A stretch of 64,000 bases of DNA from Porphyrobacter sp. IPPAS B-1204 (GCA_003724185.1 RHGM01000005.1:1-64000), one strand, 5' to 3'; counted from the first letter of the stretch, positions 54,706 through 64,000 are shown. The notes: a model not told the origin generated them from the letters alone. Program-made: numbers and translations.

Positions 54706-54731
54706 GGAACGGTTGGCGCGCCCACCCATTA
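54706..54731 (+). promoter_or_regulatory. EcfG-like general-stress promoter candidate for csbD
   Basis: GGAAC at 54706-54710 is the alphaproteobacterial EcfG -35 box. At 16 bases' distance stands CATTA, one base from the usual CGTT -10. It lies about 50 bases before the csbD start. The imperfect -10 keeps this tentative, but csbD-type genes are common EcfG targets. Confidence 0.35.
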
Positions 54732-54779
54732 ATCCTGTGAAAAGCCAATAAAACCATAGGCTTAACATAGGAGGTTAAC

Positions 54780-54950
54780 ATGGGTGAATTCACCGACAAA
54801 GCCAAGGGCGCTGCCAAGGAACTCAAAGGCGAGGTCAAGCAGCATTCGAGCGATCCGGAAACCCGCGCAGAAGGCACCGCCGACAAGATCGATGGCAAGA
54901 TCGACAAGGCCAAGGGCAGCATCAAGGGCGCGATGGGCGACAAGGTCTGA
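54780..54950 (+). CDS. CsbD-family stress protein, 56 residues
   Basis: The ATG at 54780 has a near-perfect AGGAGG five bases upstream. The 56-residue product starts MGEFTDKAKGAAKELKGEVK and repeats the K-x-x-G helices of the CsbD family (GTADKIDGKIDKAKGSIKG). Such small proteins rise in general stress; molecular role unknown. A strong two-way terminator follows. Confidence 0.9.
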   Translation: MGEFTDKAKGAAKELKGEVKQHSSDPETRAEGTADKIDGKIDKAKGSIKGAMGDKV

Positions 54951-54970
54951 CCCTTCGCCTCAGCTGATCA

Positions 54971-55004
54971 CGAAAGGGCCGCTCCGGTTGGGGCGGCCCT
55001 TTTC
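54971..55004. terminator. bidirectional terminator between csbD and the TPP-enzyme gene
   Basis: CGAAAGGGCCGC(T)CC pairs with GG(G)GCGGCCCTTTTCG around GGTT. Both flanks are A/T runs, so it can stop the csbD transcript rightward and the minus-strand TPP enzyme transcript leftward. Confidence 0.85.
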
Positions 55005-55007
55005 GTG

Positions 55008-56696
55008 TCAGCCCTTGGCCCGTGCGCGAAGGCCGCTGATGGTCGCCCCGCTGGCCGCGATCCGTTCGAGATCAGTGACGGCGTGGATAAGGCGGATACC
55101 GCTGCGGCCCTTGGCCTCGTCCAGTGCGGCGACGAATTGCTCTGTTGTCTCGGCCCGGGCGCTCCAAGCACCGTAGGCTTGGCCCAGCAATGCGAAATCG
55201 GGATTGGCGAGCTGGGTGGCCGAGACCCGGCCGGGATATTCGCGCTCCTGATGCATCCGGATCGTGCCGTAGGCGCCGTTGTCGATCACCACCACGATCA
55301 GGTTGGCGCCATATTGCGCGGCGGTGGCGAGTTCCTGCCCGTTCATCAGGAAGTCCCCGTCGCCCGCCACGGCGACCACGGTGCGGGTCTTGAAGCGCAA
55401 GGCAGCTGCGACCGCGGCGGGGACGCCGTAACCCATCGCCCCGCAGGTCGGGGCAAGCTGGCCCGGATAGGCGGCATAGCGCCAGTAGCGGTGCCACCAT
55501 CCGGCGAAATTTCCCGCGCCGTTGCAGATGATCGTATCGGCTGGCAGCGCATCGCGCATCGCCTTCACGCACAGACCAAGATCGATGGTCGCACCAGAAG
55601 GCTGCGGCGTGGACCATTCCAGCCACTCGCCGTGCGCCTCGGCCCCGGCGTCGAAGGGGATGATCGCCTCATCCTCCCACAAGGCGGCGCATTCGGCGAA
55701 CTCATCGACTGAGCAGCACAGCGCAAGATCGGTGCGATAGACGCGGCCCAGTTCCTCGGGATCGGGGTGGATGTGGACGAGCAACTGGCCGGGGTGTTCC
55801 AGGGTCGGAACTTCGTAGCCATCGGTTGTCGCCTCTCCCAGTCGCGCGCCAACCGCGATGACGAGATCGGCCTGCTTGACCCGCTCGACCAGCTTCGGGT
55901 TCGGCCCGTAGCCAAGGTTCCCGGCATAGACCGGGCTATCGGGAGCAATCGCGTCCTGACGGCGGAAGGCAGTTGCCACCGGAAGCCCGGTTCGTTCTGC
56001 AAACTTCTGGAAATACGCGCGTGCCTTGGCGTTCCAGCCCGCTCCGCCGATGATCGCAATTGGGCTTGCCGCATCGCCGATCATGTCGAACAGCGCAGCC
56101 ATCGCATCAGGGCAAACGGCCTGCGCCGGGCGCACGGCCGCGGGACGCGGGGCGAGGGCGGCGGGCACCTGTTCGACCAGCATATCTTCGGGCAAGGCGA
56201 GCACCACCGGCCCCGGCCGCCCGCTGATCGCAGTGGCATAGGCGCGCGCGATGTATTCCGGGATGCGCGCCGGATCGTCGATCCGCGCCGCCCATTTGCA
56301 GATCGGGCCGAAGAAGGCCGGAAAATCGACCTCCTGAAACCCCTCGCGGCCCTGCATCGGGCGGGCCACGTCGCCGACGAACAGGATCATCGGCTGCGAA
56401 TCCTGATGCGCCACGTGAACGCCGATGCTGGCATTGGTGGCGCCGGGACCGCGGGTCACAAAGGCGATGCCGGGGCGTCCCGTCATGGTGCCATCGGCGC
56501 AGGCCATGAAGGCGACCCCGCCTTCCTGCCGGCAGGTCACCACCTCGATTCCGGGGGCGTCGGGCAGGGCGTCCAGCACGGCCAGAAAGCTCTCGCCCGG
56601 CACGGTAAAGATCCGCTCGCAGCCCTGCTCGGTCAGGCAATCGACCAGCAGGGCGGCCGCGCTGCGGGTGGCACCCGGGCGGGTGGAATCGGACAT
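55008..56696 (-). CDS. thiamine-diphosphate enzyme, acetolactate-synthase-like
   Basis: 562 residues from ATG at 56696. The catalytic glutamate is in FTVPGESFLAVLDA; the cofactor motif runs from GDGDFLMNGQELATA to IDNGAYGTI. Three domains as in acetolactate synthase, but alone without a regulatory subunit and not with ilvN/ilvC, so a catabolic or decarboxylase role is as likely as branched-chain amino acid synthesis. Some relatives act on oxalyl-, sulfo- or benzoyl-type acids. Confidence 0.85.
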   Translation of the reverse strand: MSDSTRPGATRSAAALLVDCLTEQGCERIFTVPGESFLAVLDALPDAPGIEVVTCRQEGGVAFMACADGTMTGRPGIAFVTRGPGATNASIGVHVAHQDSQPMILFVGDVARPMQGREGFQEVDFPAFFGPICKWAARIDDPARIPEYIARAYATAISGRPGPVVLALPEDMLVEQVPAALAPRPAAVRPAQAVCPDAMAALFDMIGDAASPIAIIGGAGWNAKARAYFQKFAERTGLPVATAFRRQDAIAPDSPVYAGNLGYGPNPKLVERVKQADLVIAVGARLGEATTDGYEVPTLEHPGQLLVHIHPDPEELGRVYRTDLALCCSVDEFAECAALWEDEAIIPFDAGAEAHGEWLEWSTPQPSGATIDLGLCVKAMRDALPADTIICNGAGNFAGWWHRYWRYAAYPGQLAPTCGAMGYGVPAAVAAALRFKTRTVVAVAGDGDFLMNGQELATAAQYGANLIVVVIDNGAYGTIRMHQEREYPGRVSATQLANPDFALLGQAYGAWSARAETTEQFVAALDEAKGRSGIRLIHAVTDLERIAASGATISGLRARAKG

Positions 56697-56886
56697 TGCG
56701 TTACTCTCCCGTCGTCTTTCGTCGTCTTTCGCCGCCTCTACCGTCCGCTGTCCTGCGGTGCAAATCCACAGGACTTGCCCGCAGGCATGAACGGCTTGTC
56801 CCACCATGCGACACGCCCGCCGCAAACCGTTTCCAATAGTTAAGAAAGTCTTAAAGACTGAGGTTCTGCCACGGGAGAATCGCAAA

Positions 56887-57078
56887 ATGCGCCGCAGCCT
56901 GGTCCTGACTGATGAGACCGCCCGCCACTGGTTCCGGATGAGCCTGCCGCCGCATGTGAAGGCCGATCTGATTCCGGTTCCGGCCGAGGCTCTTTGGCGG
57001 TTGACGCTGGAAGACGTGCGCGGCGTTGCCAGCACCTATGTCGCGGCCACGCTCGCGATTTTTGCCTTCATTATCTGA
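56887..57078 (+). CDS. small hypothetical protein with C-terminal TM segment
   Basis: 63 residues from ATG at 56887, with GGGAG 11 bases upstream. It reads MRRSLVLTDETARHWFRMSL, then a hydrophilic part with VPAEALWRLTLEDVRG, then a short hydrophobic end (STYVAATLAIFAFII). The stop overlaps the end of the minus-strand MFS gene by eight bases. No family recognised; coding style and ribosome site support it. Confidence 0.55.
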   Translation: MRRSLVLTDETARHWFRMSLPPHVKADLIPVPAEALWRLTLEDVRGVASTYVAATLAIFAFII

Positions 57079-58393
57079 AGATGTCGTCCGGCCCCCGCAG
57101 CGCTTCGACCCGGTGAAGCTTGCGCGCCAGATGGGCGGAGAACACGCACAGGATCAGGCTGAGCAGCAATTGCTCCTGAAGCGGAATCCCCAGCAGTCCG
57201 AGCGCGCCAGCCACGCCCGCGCCGATCACCATGAAGACCGACGAGATAAAGTTGTTCGCCGCGACTGATCGGGATGCTTCGGACTTGTCGACGCGGGTGG
57301 TCAGGAAAGCGTAAAGCGGCACGACGAACATCCCGCCCGCCACCGCGATCACCAGCAGGTTGAAGGTCAGCACCAGGGCCAGCGGCTGGGCGAGGAATTC
57401 CCACACGGTAAACAGCTCGCCCGAAGGTGTCAGATCCCACATCCGGCACAGGGCGTAAAAGGCGATCAGCAGCACGCCCAGCACCAGCACCGATGGCGCG
57501 GAATAGCGGGCGGAGATATCGCCCTTCAGCAGCGCGTTGATCGACACTGATCCAATCGCGATTCCGGCCGAGAACGCCACCAGCAGCACGGCGGCCACCT
57601 GCTTGTCGGCCAGCAGCACATTCTTGGCGAGCGGGATGAATTGCACCGACAGAATGGCCGCGATGGCCCAGAAAAAGCTGATTGCCAGCACCGAATAGCG
57701 CAGTTCCAGATTGCCGAACGAAAAGGCGATCAGATCGCGCGAGGCGCGGATCGGATTCCAGTCTACCTTGTTTTCGTCGCTCTGGGCCGGGGCGGGCGGC
57801 ACAAAGCGGCACGTCGCATAACCGACCAGCGCAATCACGATCACGCCGATGATGCTCCACATGATCGGCATGGCCCCGCCGAGCATCATGCCGACCAGAA
57901 TCGCCACGTAAGTGCCCGCCTCGACCAGACCGGTGCCGGCCAGCACTTCGTCCTTGTGGAGATGCTGGGGCAGGATCGCGTATTTGATCGGGCCGAAAAA
58001 GGTCGAATGTACCCCCATCGCGAACAGCGCGACGAACATCAACGGGATGGCGAGGCTTTCGATCTGCACGCCGCGCGCGGCCAGCAGCAGGCCGGTGGCG
58101 CCGACCGACATGATGATGATCTCGGCAAACTTGATCCAGCGGATGATCTTGGTCTTGTCGCGCATGTCCGCCAGCTGGCCCGCGGTCGCGGAAAACAGCA
58201 CGAAGGGCAGCACGAACAGCGCGGTGGCCACGCCGCTGATCAGCGTCTCCATCTCGGGCGAATCGTAGACCTGATAGACCACGAACAGCACCATCGCGTT
58301 CTTGTAGAGATTGTCGTTCAGGGCATTGAGCAGCTGGGTCAGAAACAGCGGCAGGAACCGCCGCTGACGCATGAGATGGGTAGAGGTTGTCAT
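57071..58393 (-). CDS. LplT-like MFS transporter
   Basis: 440 residues with twelve membrane segments. LLNALNDNLYKNAMVLFV near the start, GQLADMRDKTKI in loop 2-3 and FFGPIKYAILP are typical of the lysophospholipid flippase LplT group. In many proteobacteria LplT is fused or paired with an acyltransferase (PlsC/Aas); here it stands alone. It would return lysophospholipids from the outer to the inner leaflet. The pgsA gene is divergent. Confidence 0.82.
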   Translation of the reverse strand: MTTSTHLMRQRRFLPLFLTQLLNALNDNLYKNAMVLFVVYQVYDSPEMETLISGVATALFVLPFVLFSATAGQLADMRDKTKIIRWIKFAEIIIMSVGATGLLLAARGVQIESLAIPLMFVALFAMGVHSTFFGPIKYAILPQHLHKDEVLAGTGLVEAGTYVAILVGMMLGGAMPIMWSIIGVIVIALVGYATCRFVPPAPAQSDENKVDWNPIRASRDLIAFSFGNLELRYSVLAISFFWAIAAILSVQFIPLAKNVLLADKQVAAVLLVAFSAGIAIGSVSINALLKGDISARYSAPSVLVLGVLLIAFYALCRMWDLTPSGELFTVWEFLAQPLALVLTFNLLVIAVAGGMFVVPLYAFLTTRVDKSEASRSVAANNFISSVFMVIGAGVAGALGLLGIPLQEQLLLSLILCVFSAHLARKLHRVEALRGPDDIFR

Positions 58394-58556
58394 GCGGCTT
58401 TCACGCTGGCGCTTCCCTGTGAGTTACCCGCGACATAGCGGGCAGCCACGCTTTCACAAGTGCACAAACCGCGCCGCGCCTGCGCACGTCAATGTGGGGG
58501 AAGGCAAGGGCGGGGGGTTTTGCAGCCGCAATTCCGGCGCTAGACCAGCCCCACCC

Positions 58557-59165
58557 ATGTCGAGCTTGCCCAACATCCTCACCCTTTCGCGCATCTTTGC
58601 GGTGCCGCTGCTGGCGTTCTTCCTGTGGTGGCCGGAATGGCGGCTGGGGTACCTGATCGGCTTTGTGCTCTATTGCATCATTGCGCTCACCGATTACCTC
58701 GATGGCTATCTCGCCCGTGCACAGGGCACGGTGTCGAAGATGGGCACGTTTCTCGATCCGATTGCCGACAAGATCATGGTGGCGGCCGTGATTCTAGTGC
58801 TGACCGCGCAAGGCTATTTGCGCGGACCCTGGGCGGGGGATGTCCACGTGATCGCGGGTCTGGTGATCCTAGTGCGCGAGATCGCAGTGTCTGGCCTGCG
58901 CGAATTTCTGGGCGGGGCGCAGGTTTCCGTCCCGGTGTCCAAGCTGGCGAAGTGGAAGACGACGTTCCAGCTGGTGTCGCTCGGCGCGTTGATCCTTGGC
59001 GGGGCGGTGCATGGCCAGCCGTGCCAATCGGTGTTCGAGGCGTGCGGCACGATTGAGGAAAGCTGGGTCCACCTGATCGGGCTTATCAGCCTGTGGACCG
59101 CAGCGGTGCTGACCTGCATCACCGGCTGGGATTATCTGCGGGTCGGCATGAAACATATGGACTGA
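58557..59165 (+). CDS. pgsA: CDP-diacylglycerol-glycerol-3-phosphate 3-phosphatidyltransferase
   Basis: 202 residues from ATG at 58557. The CDP-alcohol motif is complete: TDYLDGYLARAQGTVSKMG and FLDPIADKIM. It makes phosphatidylglycerol phosphate, the head of the acidic phospholipid branch, and uses the same CDP-diacylglycerol as pssA. Confidence 0.95.
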   Translation: MSSLPNILTLSRIFAVPLLAFFLWWPEWRLGYLIGFVLYCIIALTDYLDGYLARAQGTVSKMGTFLDPIADKIMVAAVILVLTAQGYLRGPWAGDVHVIAGLVILVREIAVSGLREFLGGAQVSVPVSKLAKWKTTFQLVSLGALILGGAVHGQPCQSVFEACGTIEESWVHLIGLISLWTAAVLTCITGWDYLRVGMKHMD

Positions 59166-59220
59166 TCTGGCGCCAATTGAGTCTGGCGCGGGTGCGGGGG
59201 TTTGGGTTACACTGTCTCCC

Positions 59221-59559
59221 ATGGGATCTGATGCAACGCGCCAGCCTGACGCCTATGTCGGGCAGCTGGCTGATCATGCACGCAAGCTCCAGCGTGAGGC
59301 ACGCAGCGCCATCGCGCAGGGCGACTATGCCCGGGCATCGGCGCTGATCGGCGATGCCGAACTGCTGGCCGAGGATGTCCACGGGCTTGTCGACGATATC
59401 GAGCATCGCCAGACTGATCGCCTGCTGGGCCTTGCCGCGCAGCAAGCAGCGGCGGCCGGCAAGGCGCGGCGCGGGTCCGATGCACCAACGTCGCGCCGGG
59501 GCTTGCGGGTCGCGATCGGTGCTAGCCTTGCGATGAGCTTCGCGCTGGTGGAGTGCTGA
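59221..59559 (+). CDS. hypothetical protein
   Basis: 112 residues. Mostly helical (YVGQLADHARKLQREARSAIAQGDYARA), with a charged middle and a weak hydrophobic end (RVAIGASLAMSFALVE). ATG at 59221 follows pgsA by 55 bases. It has a coding-like composition but no family that I recognise. Confidence 0.55.
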   Translation: MGSDATRQPDAYVGQLADHARKLQREARSAIAQGDYARASALIGDAELLAEDVHGLVDDIEHRQTDRLLGLAAQQAAAAGKARRGSDAPTSRRGLRVAIGASLAMSFALVEC

Positions 59560-59565
59560 GCGCGC

Positions 59566-59745
59566 TTACCGCTCTGATGTGTCGCTGTCTTCGGGCGGGG
59601 TAACGAAAAAGGCCACGGCAAAGCCCAGCGTCATCAGCGCAATGGCCCATACGAAGCTGCCGACATCAAGGCCGAAGATGTAGAACGCCGCCAGCAAGCC
59701 ACCGCCTGCAATCGCACCGGCCCGGTAACCTGATCGCTTGTCCAT
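59566..59745 (-). CDS. small two-helix membrane protein, 59 residues
   Basis: ATG at 59745 has GGAG 10 bases upstream. The product begins MDKRSGYRAG and contains two hydrophobic helices (AIAGGGLLAAFYIFGLDVG and VWAIALMTLGFAVAFFV), then an acidic tail (TPPEDSDTSER). Ends just past the plus-strand gene at 59559. Unknown function; clear coding style for so short a frame. Confidence 0.68.
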   Translation of the reverse strand: MDKRSGYRAGAIAGGGLLAAFYIFGLDVGSFVWAIALMTLGFAVAFFVTPPEDSDTSER

Positions 59746-59778
59746 CGCCGCATTCTCCCACAGCTGGCAGCCCCGTGC

Positions 59779-60675
59779 CTAACCTGCCCGAAGCTCTTCG
59801 GCCAGCAGCTGAAAATCGCTCTCGCGGGGGCTGTTCTTGCGCCATGCCAGCACGATCTCGCGCTTGGCGGTGGGGCTGTCGACGGGGCGGGCGACCACTT
59901 GCGTGCCCGCCAGAATCCCCGCGTTCAGCGCCATTTCGGGCAGCATGGTAAGGCCCAGATCATTGTCGACCAGCTGCACCAGCGTATGCAGGCTGGTGCC
60001 GATCATCGCCGCGCTGGCGCGCAGTTCGGCGCGGTTGCACGCGGCCAGTGCGTGATCGCGCAGGCAATGGCCGTCCTCCAGCAGCAGCAGGCGGCCCTGA
60101 TCGATCATCTCGGGCTTGATGCTGGCGGGGGGATCGCGGGGATCGTCCTTGGGGAAGGCGATAAACAGGCGGTCATCGGCGATATGGGCGATGGCCGCGT
60201 CGCCTGTATCGAAAGGCAAAGCCAGCAGCACGCAATCGACCCGCCCGTGATTGAGCGATTCGAGCGCATCGTGGGTGGTTTCCTCGCGCAGCATCAGCCG
60301 CAGATCGGGCCGTTCCCGCTTCAGGCGCGGCAGCATCCGGGGCAGCAGGAAGGGGGCAATTGTGGGGATTACGCTCATGCGCAATTCGCCCGAAAGGGGC
60401 TTGCCTGAGGCCTGCACCAGATCGGCCAGTTCTTCGGCCTCGCGCAGCAGGCGGTTGGCCTTGGCCACCACCTGTTCGCCCAGCGCGGTAAACCGCACCA
60501 CGCGGCGGCTGCGTTCGACCAGCGTCACACCGAGCAGCGATTCCAGCTCGCGGATGCCCGCCGACAGCGTCGATTGCGACACGAAGCTGGCGTCCGCCGC
60601 CTTGCCGAAATGCCCGTGTTCGTAGAGCGCCACGAGGTATTGCAGCTGCTTGATGGTGGGGAGGTAGGTGGACAC
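59779..60675 (-). CDS. oxyR: hydrogen-peroxide-sensing regulator OxyR
   Basis: 298 residues. The LysR winged helix (ALYEHGHFGKAADASFVSQSTLS) is followed by an effector domain in which LLEDGHCLRDHALAAC holds the two redox cysteines, nine residues apart as in OxyR. Oxidation to a disulfide turns on catalase and peroxidase genes. The nearest neighbours, rnd and a small membrane gene, are not obvious targets. Confidence 0.92.
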   Translation of the reverse strand: MSTYLPTIKQLQYLVALYEHGHFGKAADASFVSQSTLSAGIRELESLLGVTLVERSRRVVRFTALGEQVVAKANRLLREAEELADLVQASGKPLSGELRMSVIPTIAPFLLPRMLPRLKRERPDLRLMLREETTHDALESLNHGRVDCVLLALPFDTGDAAIAHIADDRLFIAFPKDDPRDPPASIKPEMIDQGRLLLLEDGHCLRDHALAACNRAELRASAAMIGTSLHTLVQLVDNDLGLTMLPEMALNAGILAGTQVVARPVDSPTAKREIVLAWRKNSPRESDFQLLAEELRAG

Positions 60676-60684
60676 GGGGCCGCG

Positions 60685-61920
60685 CTACTCCGCTGCCAGC
60701 GTATCGGGCGCTTCCGGCTCGGGGGCAGCCTCGGCGGCAGGCGCGACCACCACCACATCATCGATATGGGTCATCTTGAGCTTGCCGCGCTCCACCGCGA
60801 AGGCGAGCTTGCCTTCGACCAGATCAAGCGCGTCCTTGCCGAACACTTCGAAGCGCCAGCCTTGCAGGACCGGCAGATCGCGCACTCCTGCCGCCAGCGC
60901 CTCCATCTCGTCGGCGCGGGTCAGCAGGCGAGCGGCGACGTCGATCTCGCGGGCGCGGATCTTGAGCAGCAATTTCAGGAGATCGGCCACCAGCGCGCCT
61001 TCCTTGCCCAGCGGCGCGCCCTGTTTGATCTTCTCGGGCATTTCGTCCTTGGGCAGCGGTTCGGCGTCAGCCAGCACCTTCATCAGCCGCTTGCCGATGT
61101 CATTGTCACGCCACGCCGCGCTGAGGCCGCGCACCTTGGCGAGATCGGCCTGACCCTTGGGCGGGTGGCTGGCGATGTCGGCCAGCGTCTCGTCGCGCAT
61201 GATTCGCCCACGCGGGATGTTCTTGTGCTGCGCCTCGCTCTCGCGCCAGGCGGCAAGCGCCTTCATCCGGCCCAGAACCTGCGGATTGCGGCCCGGCTGG
61301 CGGATGCGCTTCCACGCCACGCCCGGATCGGTCAGGTAATTGGACGGATCGGCGAGCTTTTCCATCTCGGCATCCAGCCACAGCCCGCGCCCGGTCTTGA
61401 TCAGTTTCTTCAGAATGCGCGGGAAGATCGTGGCAAGATGCGTCACGTCCCCGATGGCGTATTCGATCTGCCGGTCGGTCAGCGGGCGGCGGCTCCAGTC
61501 GGTGAAGCGCGCGCCCTTGTCGATGGTCAGGCCCATCCACGTCTCGACCAGATTGGCATAGCCGATCTGTTCGGACTGGCTGATCGCCATCATCGCAATC
61601 TGGGTGTCGAAGATCGGGTGCGGGGTCTTGCCGGTGAGGTTGACGATGATTTCGACATCCTGCCCGCCAGCGTGGAAGACCTTGAGCACGTCTTCGTTGT
61701 TGCACATCAGTTCGAGCAGCGGGCCAAGGTCGATGCCCGGCGCCATCGGATCGATTGCGGCGGCTTCTTCCGTGTTGGCGATCTGCACGAGGCACAGTTC
61801 CGGCCAGTAGGTGTTCTCGCGCATGAATTCGGTGTCGACTGCGACGAATTCGGACTTGGCGAGACGGGTGCAGAGGTCGGAGAGGGCCTCGGTGGTGGTA
61901 ATCAGCGGATGGATTTTCAT
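60685..61920 (-). CDS. rnd: ribonuclease D
   Basis: 411 residues from ATG at 61920 (61935 is possible). The DEDD exonuclease motifs are VDTEFMREN, HAGGQDVE, IFDTQIA and YAIGDVTHL; two HRDC-like domains follow. It trims tRNA and other small RNA 3' ends. The gene is divergent from aspS. Confidence 0.93.
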   Translation of the reverse strand: MKIHPLITTTEALSDLCTRLAKSEFVAVDTEFMRENTYWPELCLVQIANTEEAAAIDPMAPGIDLGPLLELMCNNEDVLKVFHAGGQDVEIIVNLTGKTPHPIFDTQIAMMAISQSEQIGYANLVETWMGLTIDKGARFTDWSRRPLTDRQIEYAIGDVTHLATIFPRILKKLIKTGRGLWLDAEMEKLADPSNYLTDPGVAWKRIRQPGRNPQVLGRMKALAAWRESEAQHKNIPRGRIMRDETLADIASHPPKGQADLAKVRGLSAAWRDNDIGKRLMKVLADAEPLPKDEMPEKIKQGAPLGKEGALVADLLKLLLKIRAREIDVAARLLTRADEMEALAAGVRDLPVLQGWRFEVFGKDALDLVEGKLAFAVERGKLKMTHIDDVVVVAPAAEAAPEPEAPDTLAAE

Positions 61921-62108
61921 GTCATCTTTTCGCATTGCAGGCGGAGTGCCGCCCTCGGGATTGATCCCAGTTTGCGCCTGCCTCCTTACCAAGCGTGGCT
62001 TGACAAAGTGCAAGGCTTGCCCTGTTAGCGCGCCGACGATGGAGCACGGCTCCCGGTAACGCGCCCGCGCGCCCTAGCGTCATAGCCGCGAACAGGACAA
62101 GAGTTTAG

Positions 62109-63899
62109 ATGCACCCCTACCGCACGCACACTTGCGCACAGCTTTCTTCGGACCACGTGGGCCAGACCGTCCGCCTGTCGGGATGGATCCATCGCAAGCG
62201 CGACCATGGCGGCGTGCTGTTCGTCGACCTGCGCGATCATTACGGCATCACCCAGATTGTGGCTGACAGCGACAGCCCGGCGCTGCCGGTGCTCGAAGGC
62301 CTGCGGGTCGAAAGCGTCATCACCATCGAAGGCACCGTCAAGGCGCGCATGGCCGAAACGGTAAATGCCAACCTGTCGACCGGCGCCATCGAAATCTTCG
62401 CGCGCGGCATCACGGTGCAAAGCGCGGCCGAAGAACTGCCGATGCCGGTCGCCGACGAACAGCCTTACCCTGAGGACATCCGCCTCAAGTACCGCTTCCT
62501 CGATCTGCGGCGCGAGACGCTGCACCGGAACATCATGACCCGCGTGGCGGTGATCGCTGATATGCGCCAGCGGATGAACGCGGTGGGCTTCAACGAATTT
62601 TCGACCCCGATCCTGACCGCCTCCAGCCCCGAAGGCGCGCGCGACTTTCTGGTGCCCAGCCGCATTCACGCGGGCAAGTTCTACGCGCTCCCGCAGGCGC
62701 CCCAGCAGTACAAGCAGCTTTTGATGGTCGCGGGCTTTGACCGTTACTTCCAGATCGCCCCCTGCTTCCGCGATGAAGACCCCCGCGCCGACCGCCTTCC
62801 GGGCGAATTCTACCAGCTCGATCTGGAAATGAGCTTCGTGACCCAGGAAGAAATCTGGGAGACGATGGAGCCGGTGATTCAGGGCACCTTTGCCGCCTTT
62901 GCTGGCGACAAGGCCGTGACCCCGGCGGGCGAATTTCCGCGCATCCCTTACGATGAGGCGATGCTGAAGTATGGCAGCGACAAGCCAGATCTGCGCAACC
63001 CGCTGATCATCAGCGATGTGTCGAGCCACTTCACGCAGTCGGGCTTCGGCCTGTTCGAAAAGATCGTCGGCGGCGGCGGCGTGGTGCGGGTTATCCCGGC
63101 CCCTGCCACGCACGAAAAGAGCCGCAAGTTCTTCGACGATATGAACGACTGGGCGCGCAAGGAGGGTTACGCGGGCCTCGGCTATGTCACCCGCAAAGGC
63201 GGCGAGTTCGGCGGGCCGATCGCCAAGAACCACGGGCCGGAGCGCATGGCCGAGCTTTACGCCGAGCTCGGCCTCGGCGAGAACGACGGGCTGTTCTTCG
63301 CCGCGGGCAAGGAAGCTGACGCTGCCAAGCTGGCAGGGGCCGCGCGCATCCGCGTGGGCGAAGAACTCGGCCTGATCGATGAAAGCCGCTTTGCGCTGTG
63401 CTGGATTGTCGATTTCCCGTTCTATGAATGGAACGAGGATGAAAAGAAGGTCGATTTCAGCCACAACCCGTTCTCGATGCCGCAGGGCGGGATCGAGGCA
63501 CTGGAGGGGCAGGATCCGCTGACGATCAAGGCCTACCAGTACGATCTGGTCTGCAACGGCTTCGAAATCGCCTCAGGCTCGATCCGGAACCACAAGCCTG
63601 AAACGATGGTGAAAGCCTTCGAGATCACCGGCCTCACCAAGGCGGATGTCGAAGAACGCTTCGGCGGCATGTACCGCGCCTTCCAGTACGGCGCACCGCC
63701 GCACGGGGGCATGGCCGCTGGCGTCGATCGCATCATCATGCTGCTGTGCGGCGCGAAGAACCTGCGCGAAATCTCGTTGTTCCCGATGAACCAGCGCGCC
63801 GAGGATCTGCTGATGGGCGCCCCCAGCCCGGCCGAGCCGCGGTCCTTGCGCGAACTGCATCTGCGCGTGGTCGAGCCGCCCAAAAAGGAAGGCGCCTGA
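62109..63899 (+). CDS. aspS: aspartyl-tRNA synthetase
   Basis: 596 residues, the bacterial form with an insertion domain. The OB-fold start ([26 protein letters not shown]), motif 2 ([11 protein letters not shown] with [10 protein letters not shown]), and motif 3 ([14 protein letters not shown]) are intact. It charges tRNA-Asp and, if it is the non-discriminating type, also tRNA-Asn with aspartate for later amidation. Confidence 0.97.
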   Translation: MHPYRTHTCAQLSSDHVGQTVRLSGWIHRKRDHGGVLFVDLRDHYGITQIVADSDSPALPVLEGLRVESVITIEGTVKARMAETVNANLSTGAIEIFARGITVQSAAEELPMPVADEQPYPEDIRLKYRFLDLRRETLHRNIMTRVAVIADMRQRMNAVGFNEFSTPILTASSPEGARDFLVPSRIHAGKFYALPQAPQQYKQLLMVAGFDRYFQIAPCFRDEDPRADRLPGEFYQLDLEMSFVTQEEIWETMEPVIQGTFAAFAGDKAVTPAGEFPRIPYDEAMLKYGSDKPDLRNPLIISDVSSHFTQSGFGLFEKIVGGGGVVRVIPAPATHEKSRKFFDDMNDWARKEGYAGLGYVTRKGGEFGGPIAKNHGPERMAELYAELGLGENDGLFFAAGKEADAAKLAGAARIRVGEELGLIDESRFALCWIVDFPFYEWNEDEKKVDFSHNPFSMPQGGIEALEGQDPLTIKAYQYDLVCNGFEIASGSIRNHKPETMVKAFEITGLTKADVEERFGGMYRAFQYGAPPHGGMAAGVDRIIMLLCGAKNLREISLFPMNQRAEDLLMGAPSPAEPRSLRELHLRVVEPPKKEGA

Positions 63900-64000
63900 T
63901 TTTCACCGGGCGCAGGGTGCCCCACGCCCTTGTGGGCAGCGCCCCTCAAGCCCACTTGCACATCCCCCGTGCGTTCTTTAGGGCGGGACGAGAGATTTTA

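Noticed and set aside
60574..62028. 484-residue plus-strand frame opposite rnd
   Set aside because: Antisense shadow of ribonuclease D.
62025..63464. 479-residue minus-strand frame opposite aspS
   Set aside because: Antisense shadow of a clear aspartyl-tRNA synthetase.
1..64000. CRISPR arrays, rRNA genes, riboswitches
   Set aside because: No regular spaced repeats, rRNA signatures or known riboswitch cores were seen on either strand; a covariance-model search would be needed to exclude small RNAs.

Overview
The window looks like a GC-rich alphaproteobacterial chromosome, most likely Sphingomonadales (Erythrobacteraceae-like). The reasons are the gene orders dapF-mtaB-ftsY-yciB, rpsB-tsf-pyrH-frr-uppS-cdsA-dxr-rseP-bamA-ompH-fabZ and psd-pssA, a full ccmC-I cluster, and several small proteins typical of that group. 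The lineage call is inference from gene order and protein style; no database was searched.

Layout. (1) Positions 1 to about 18146 are accessory DNA with lower coding density and many unfamiliar genes. They end in what looks like a 28-base tRNA 3' end (18119-18146), so the right border of a tRNA-integrated island is proposed there. The island holds an IS66-type insertion that cuts a nuclease-like gene, which is also frameshifted. Next come a NYN-LOTUS RNase-like protein, a GIY-YIG-like protein, a phosphatase/ADP-ribosylglycohydrolase fusion and a large tyrosine-recombinase-like protein with an HTH-like N-terminus. After them lie a secreted M23 peptidase, a secreted protein broken by a 9-C run, and five zinc-ribbon membrane or membrane-anchored proteins at 9967-14945. 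A duplicated-domain secreted protein and a uracil-DNA-glycosylase-fold protein close the island. (2) 18197-25215 holds a methyltransferase-like gene, the DabB-DabA inorganic-carbon uptake pair with a divergent LysR regulator and a TTC-N9-GAA box between them, and a ketoacyl-ACP-synthase-III-like gene with an apparent N-terminal frameshift. (3) 25265-38953 is core: phospholipid synthesis, translation (rpsB, tsf, frr, rpmE), pyrH, isoprenoid and undecaprenyl synthesis, cell-envelope assembly (rseP, bamA, ompH/skp) and fabZ. (4) 39032-46181 has a 2OG-Fe(II) oxygenase, tRNA-His, a leucine-dehydrogenase-like enzyme and the cytochrome c maturation operon ccmCDEFGHI, including a 46-residue ccmD. (5) 46320-63899 carries kup, a glyoxalase-fold protein, yciB, ftsY, mtaB, dapF, a GGDEF-EAL protein, an EVE protein, csbD, a TPP enzyme, an LplT-like transporter, pgsA, oxyR, rnd and aspS, with three small unknown genes.

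The most interesting parts are the zinc-ribbon membrane cluster, the nuclease/ADP-ribosyl-hydrolase neighbourhood, and three frameshifts that each sit in a homopolymer and are each repaired by removing one base. Function for the first two is not known to me; I describe what is visible and mark the rest as inference.
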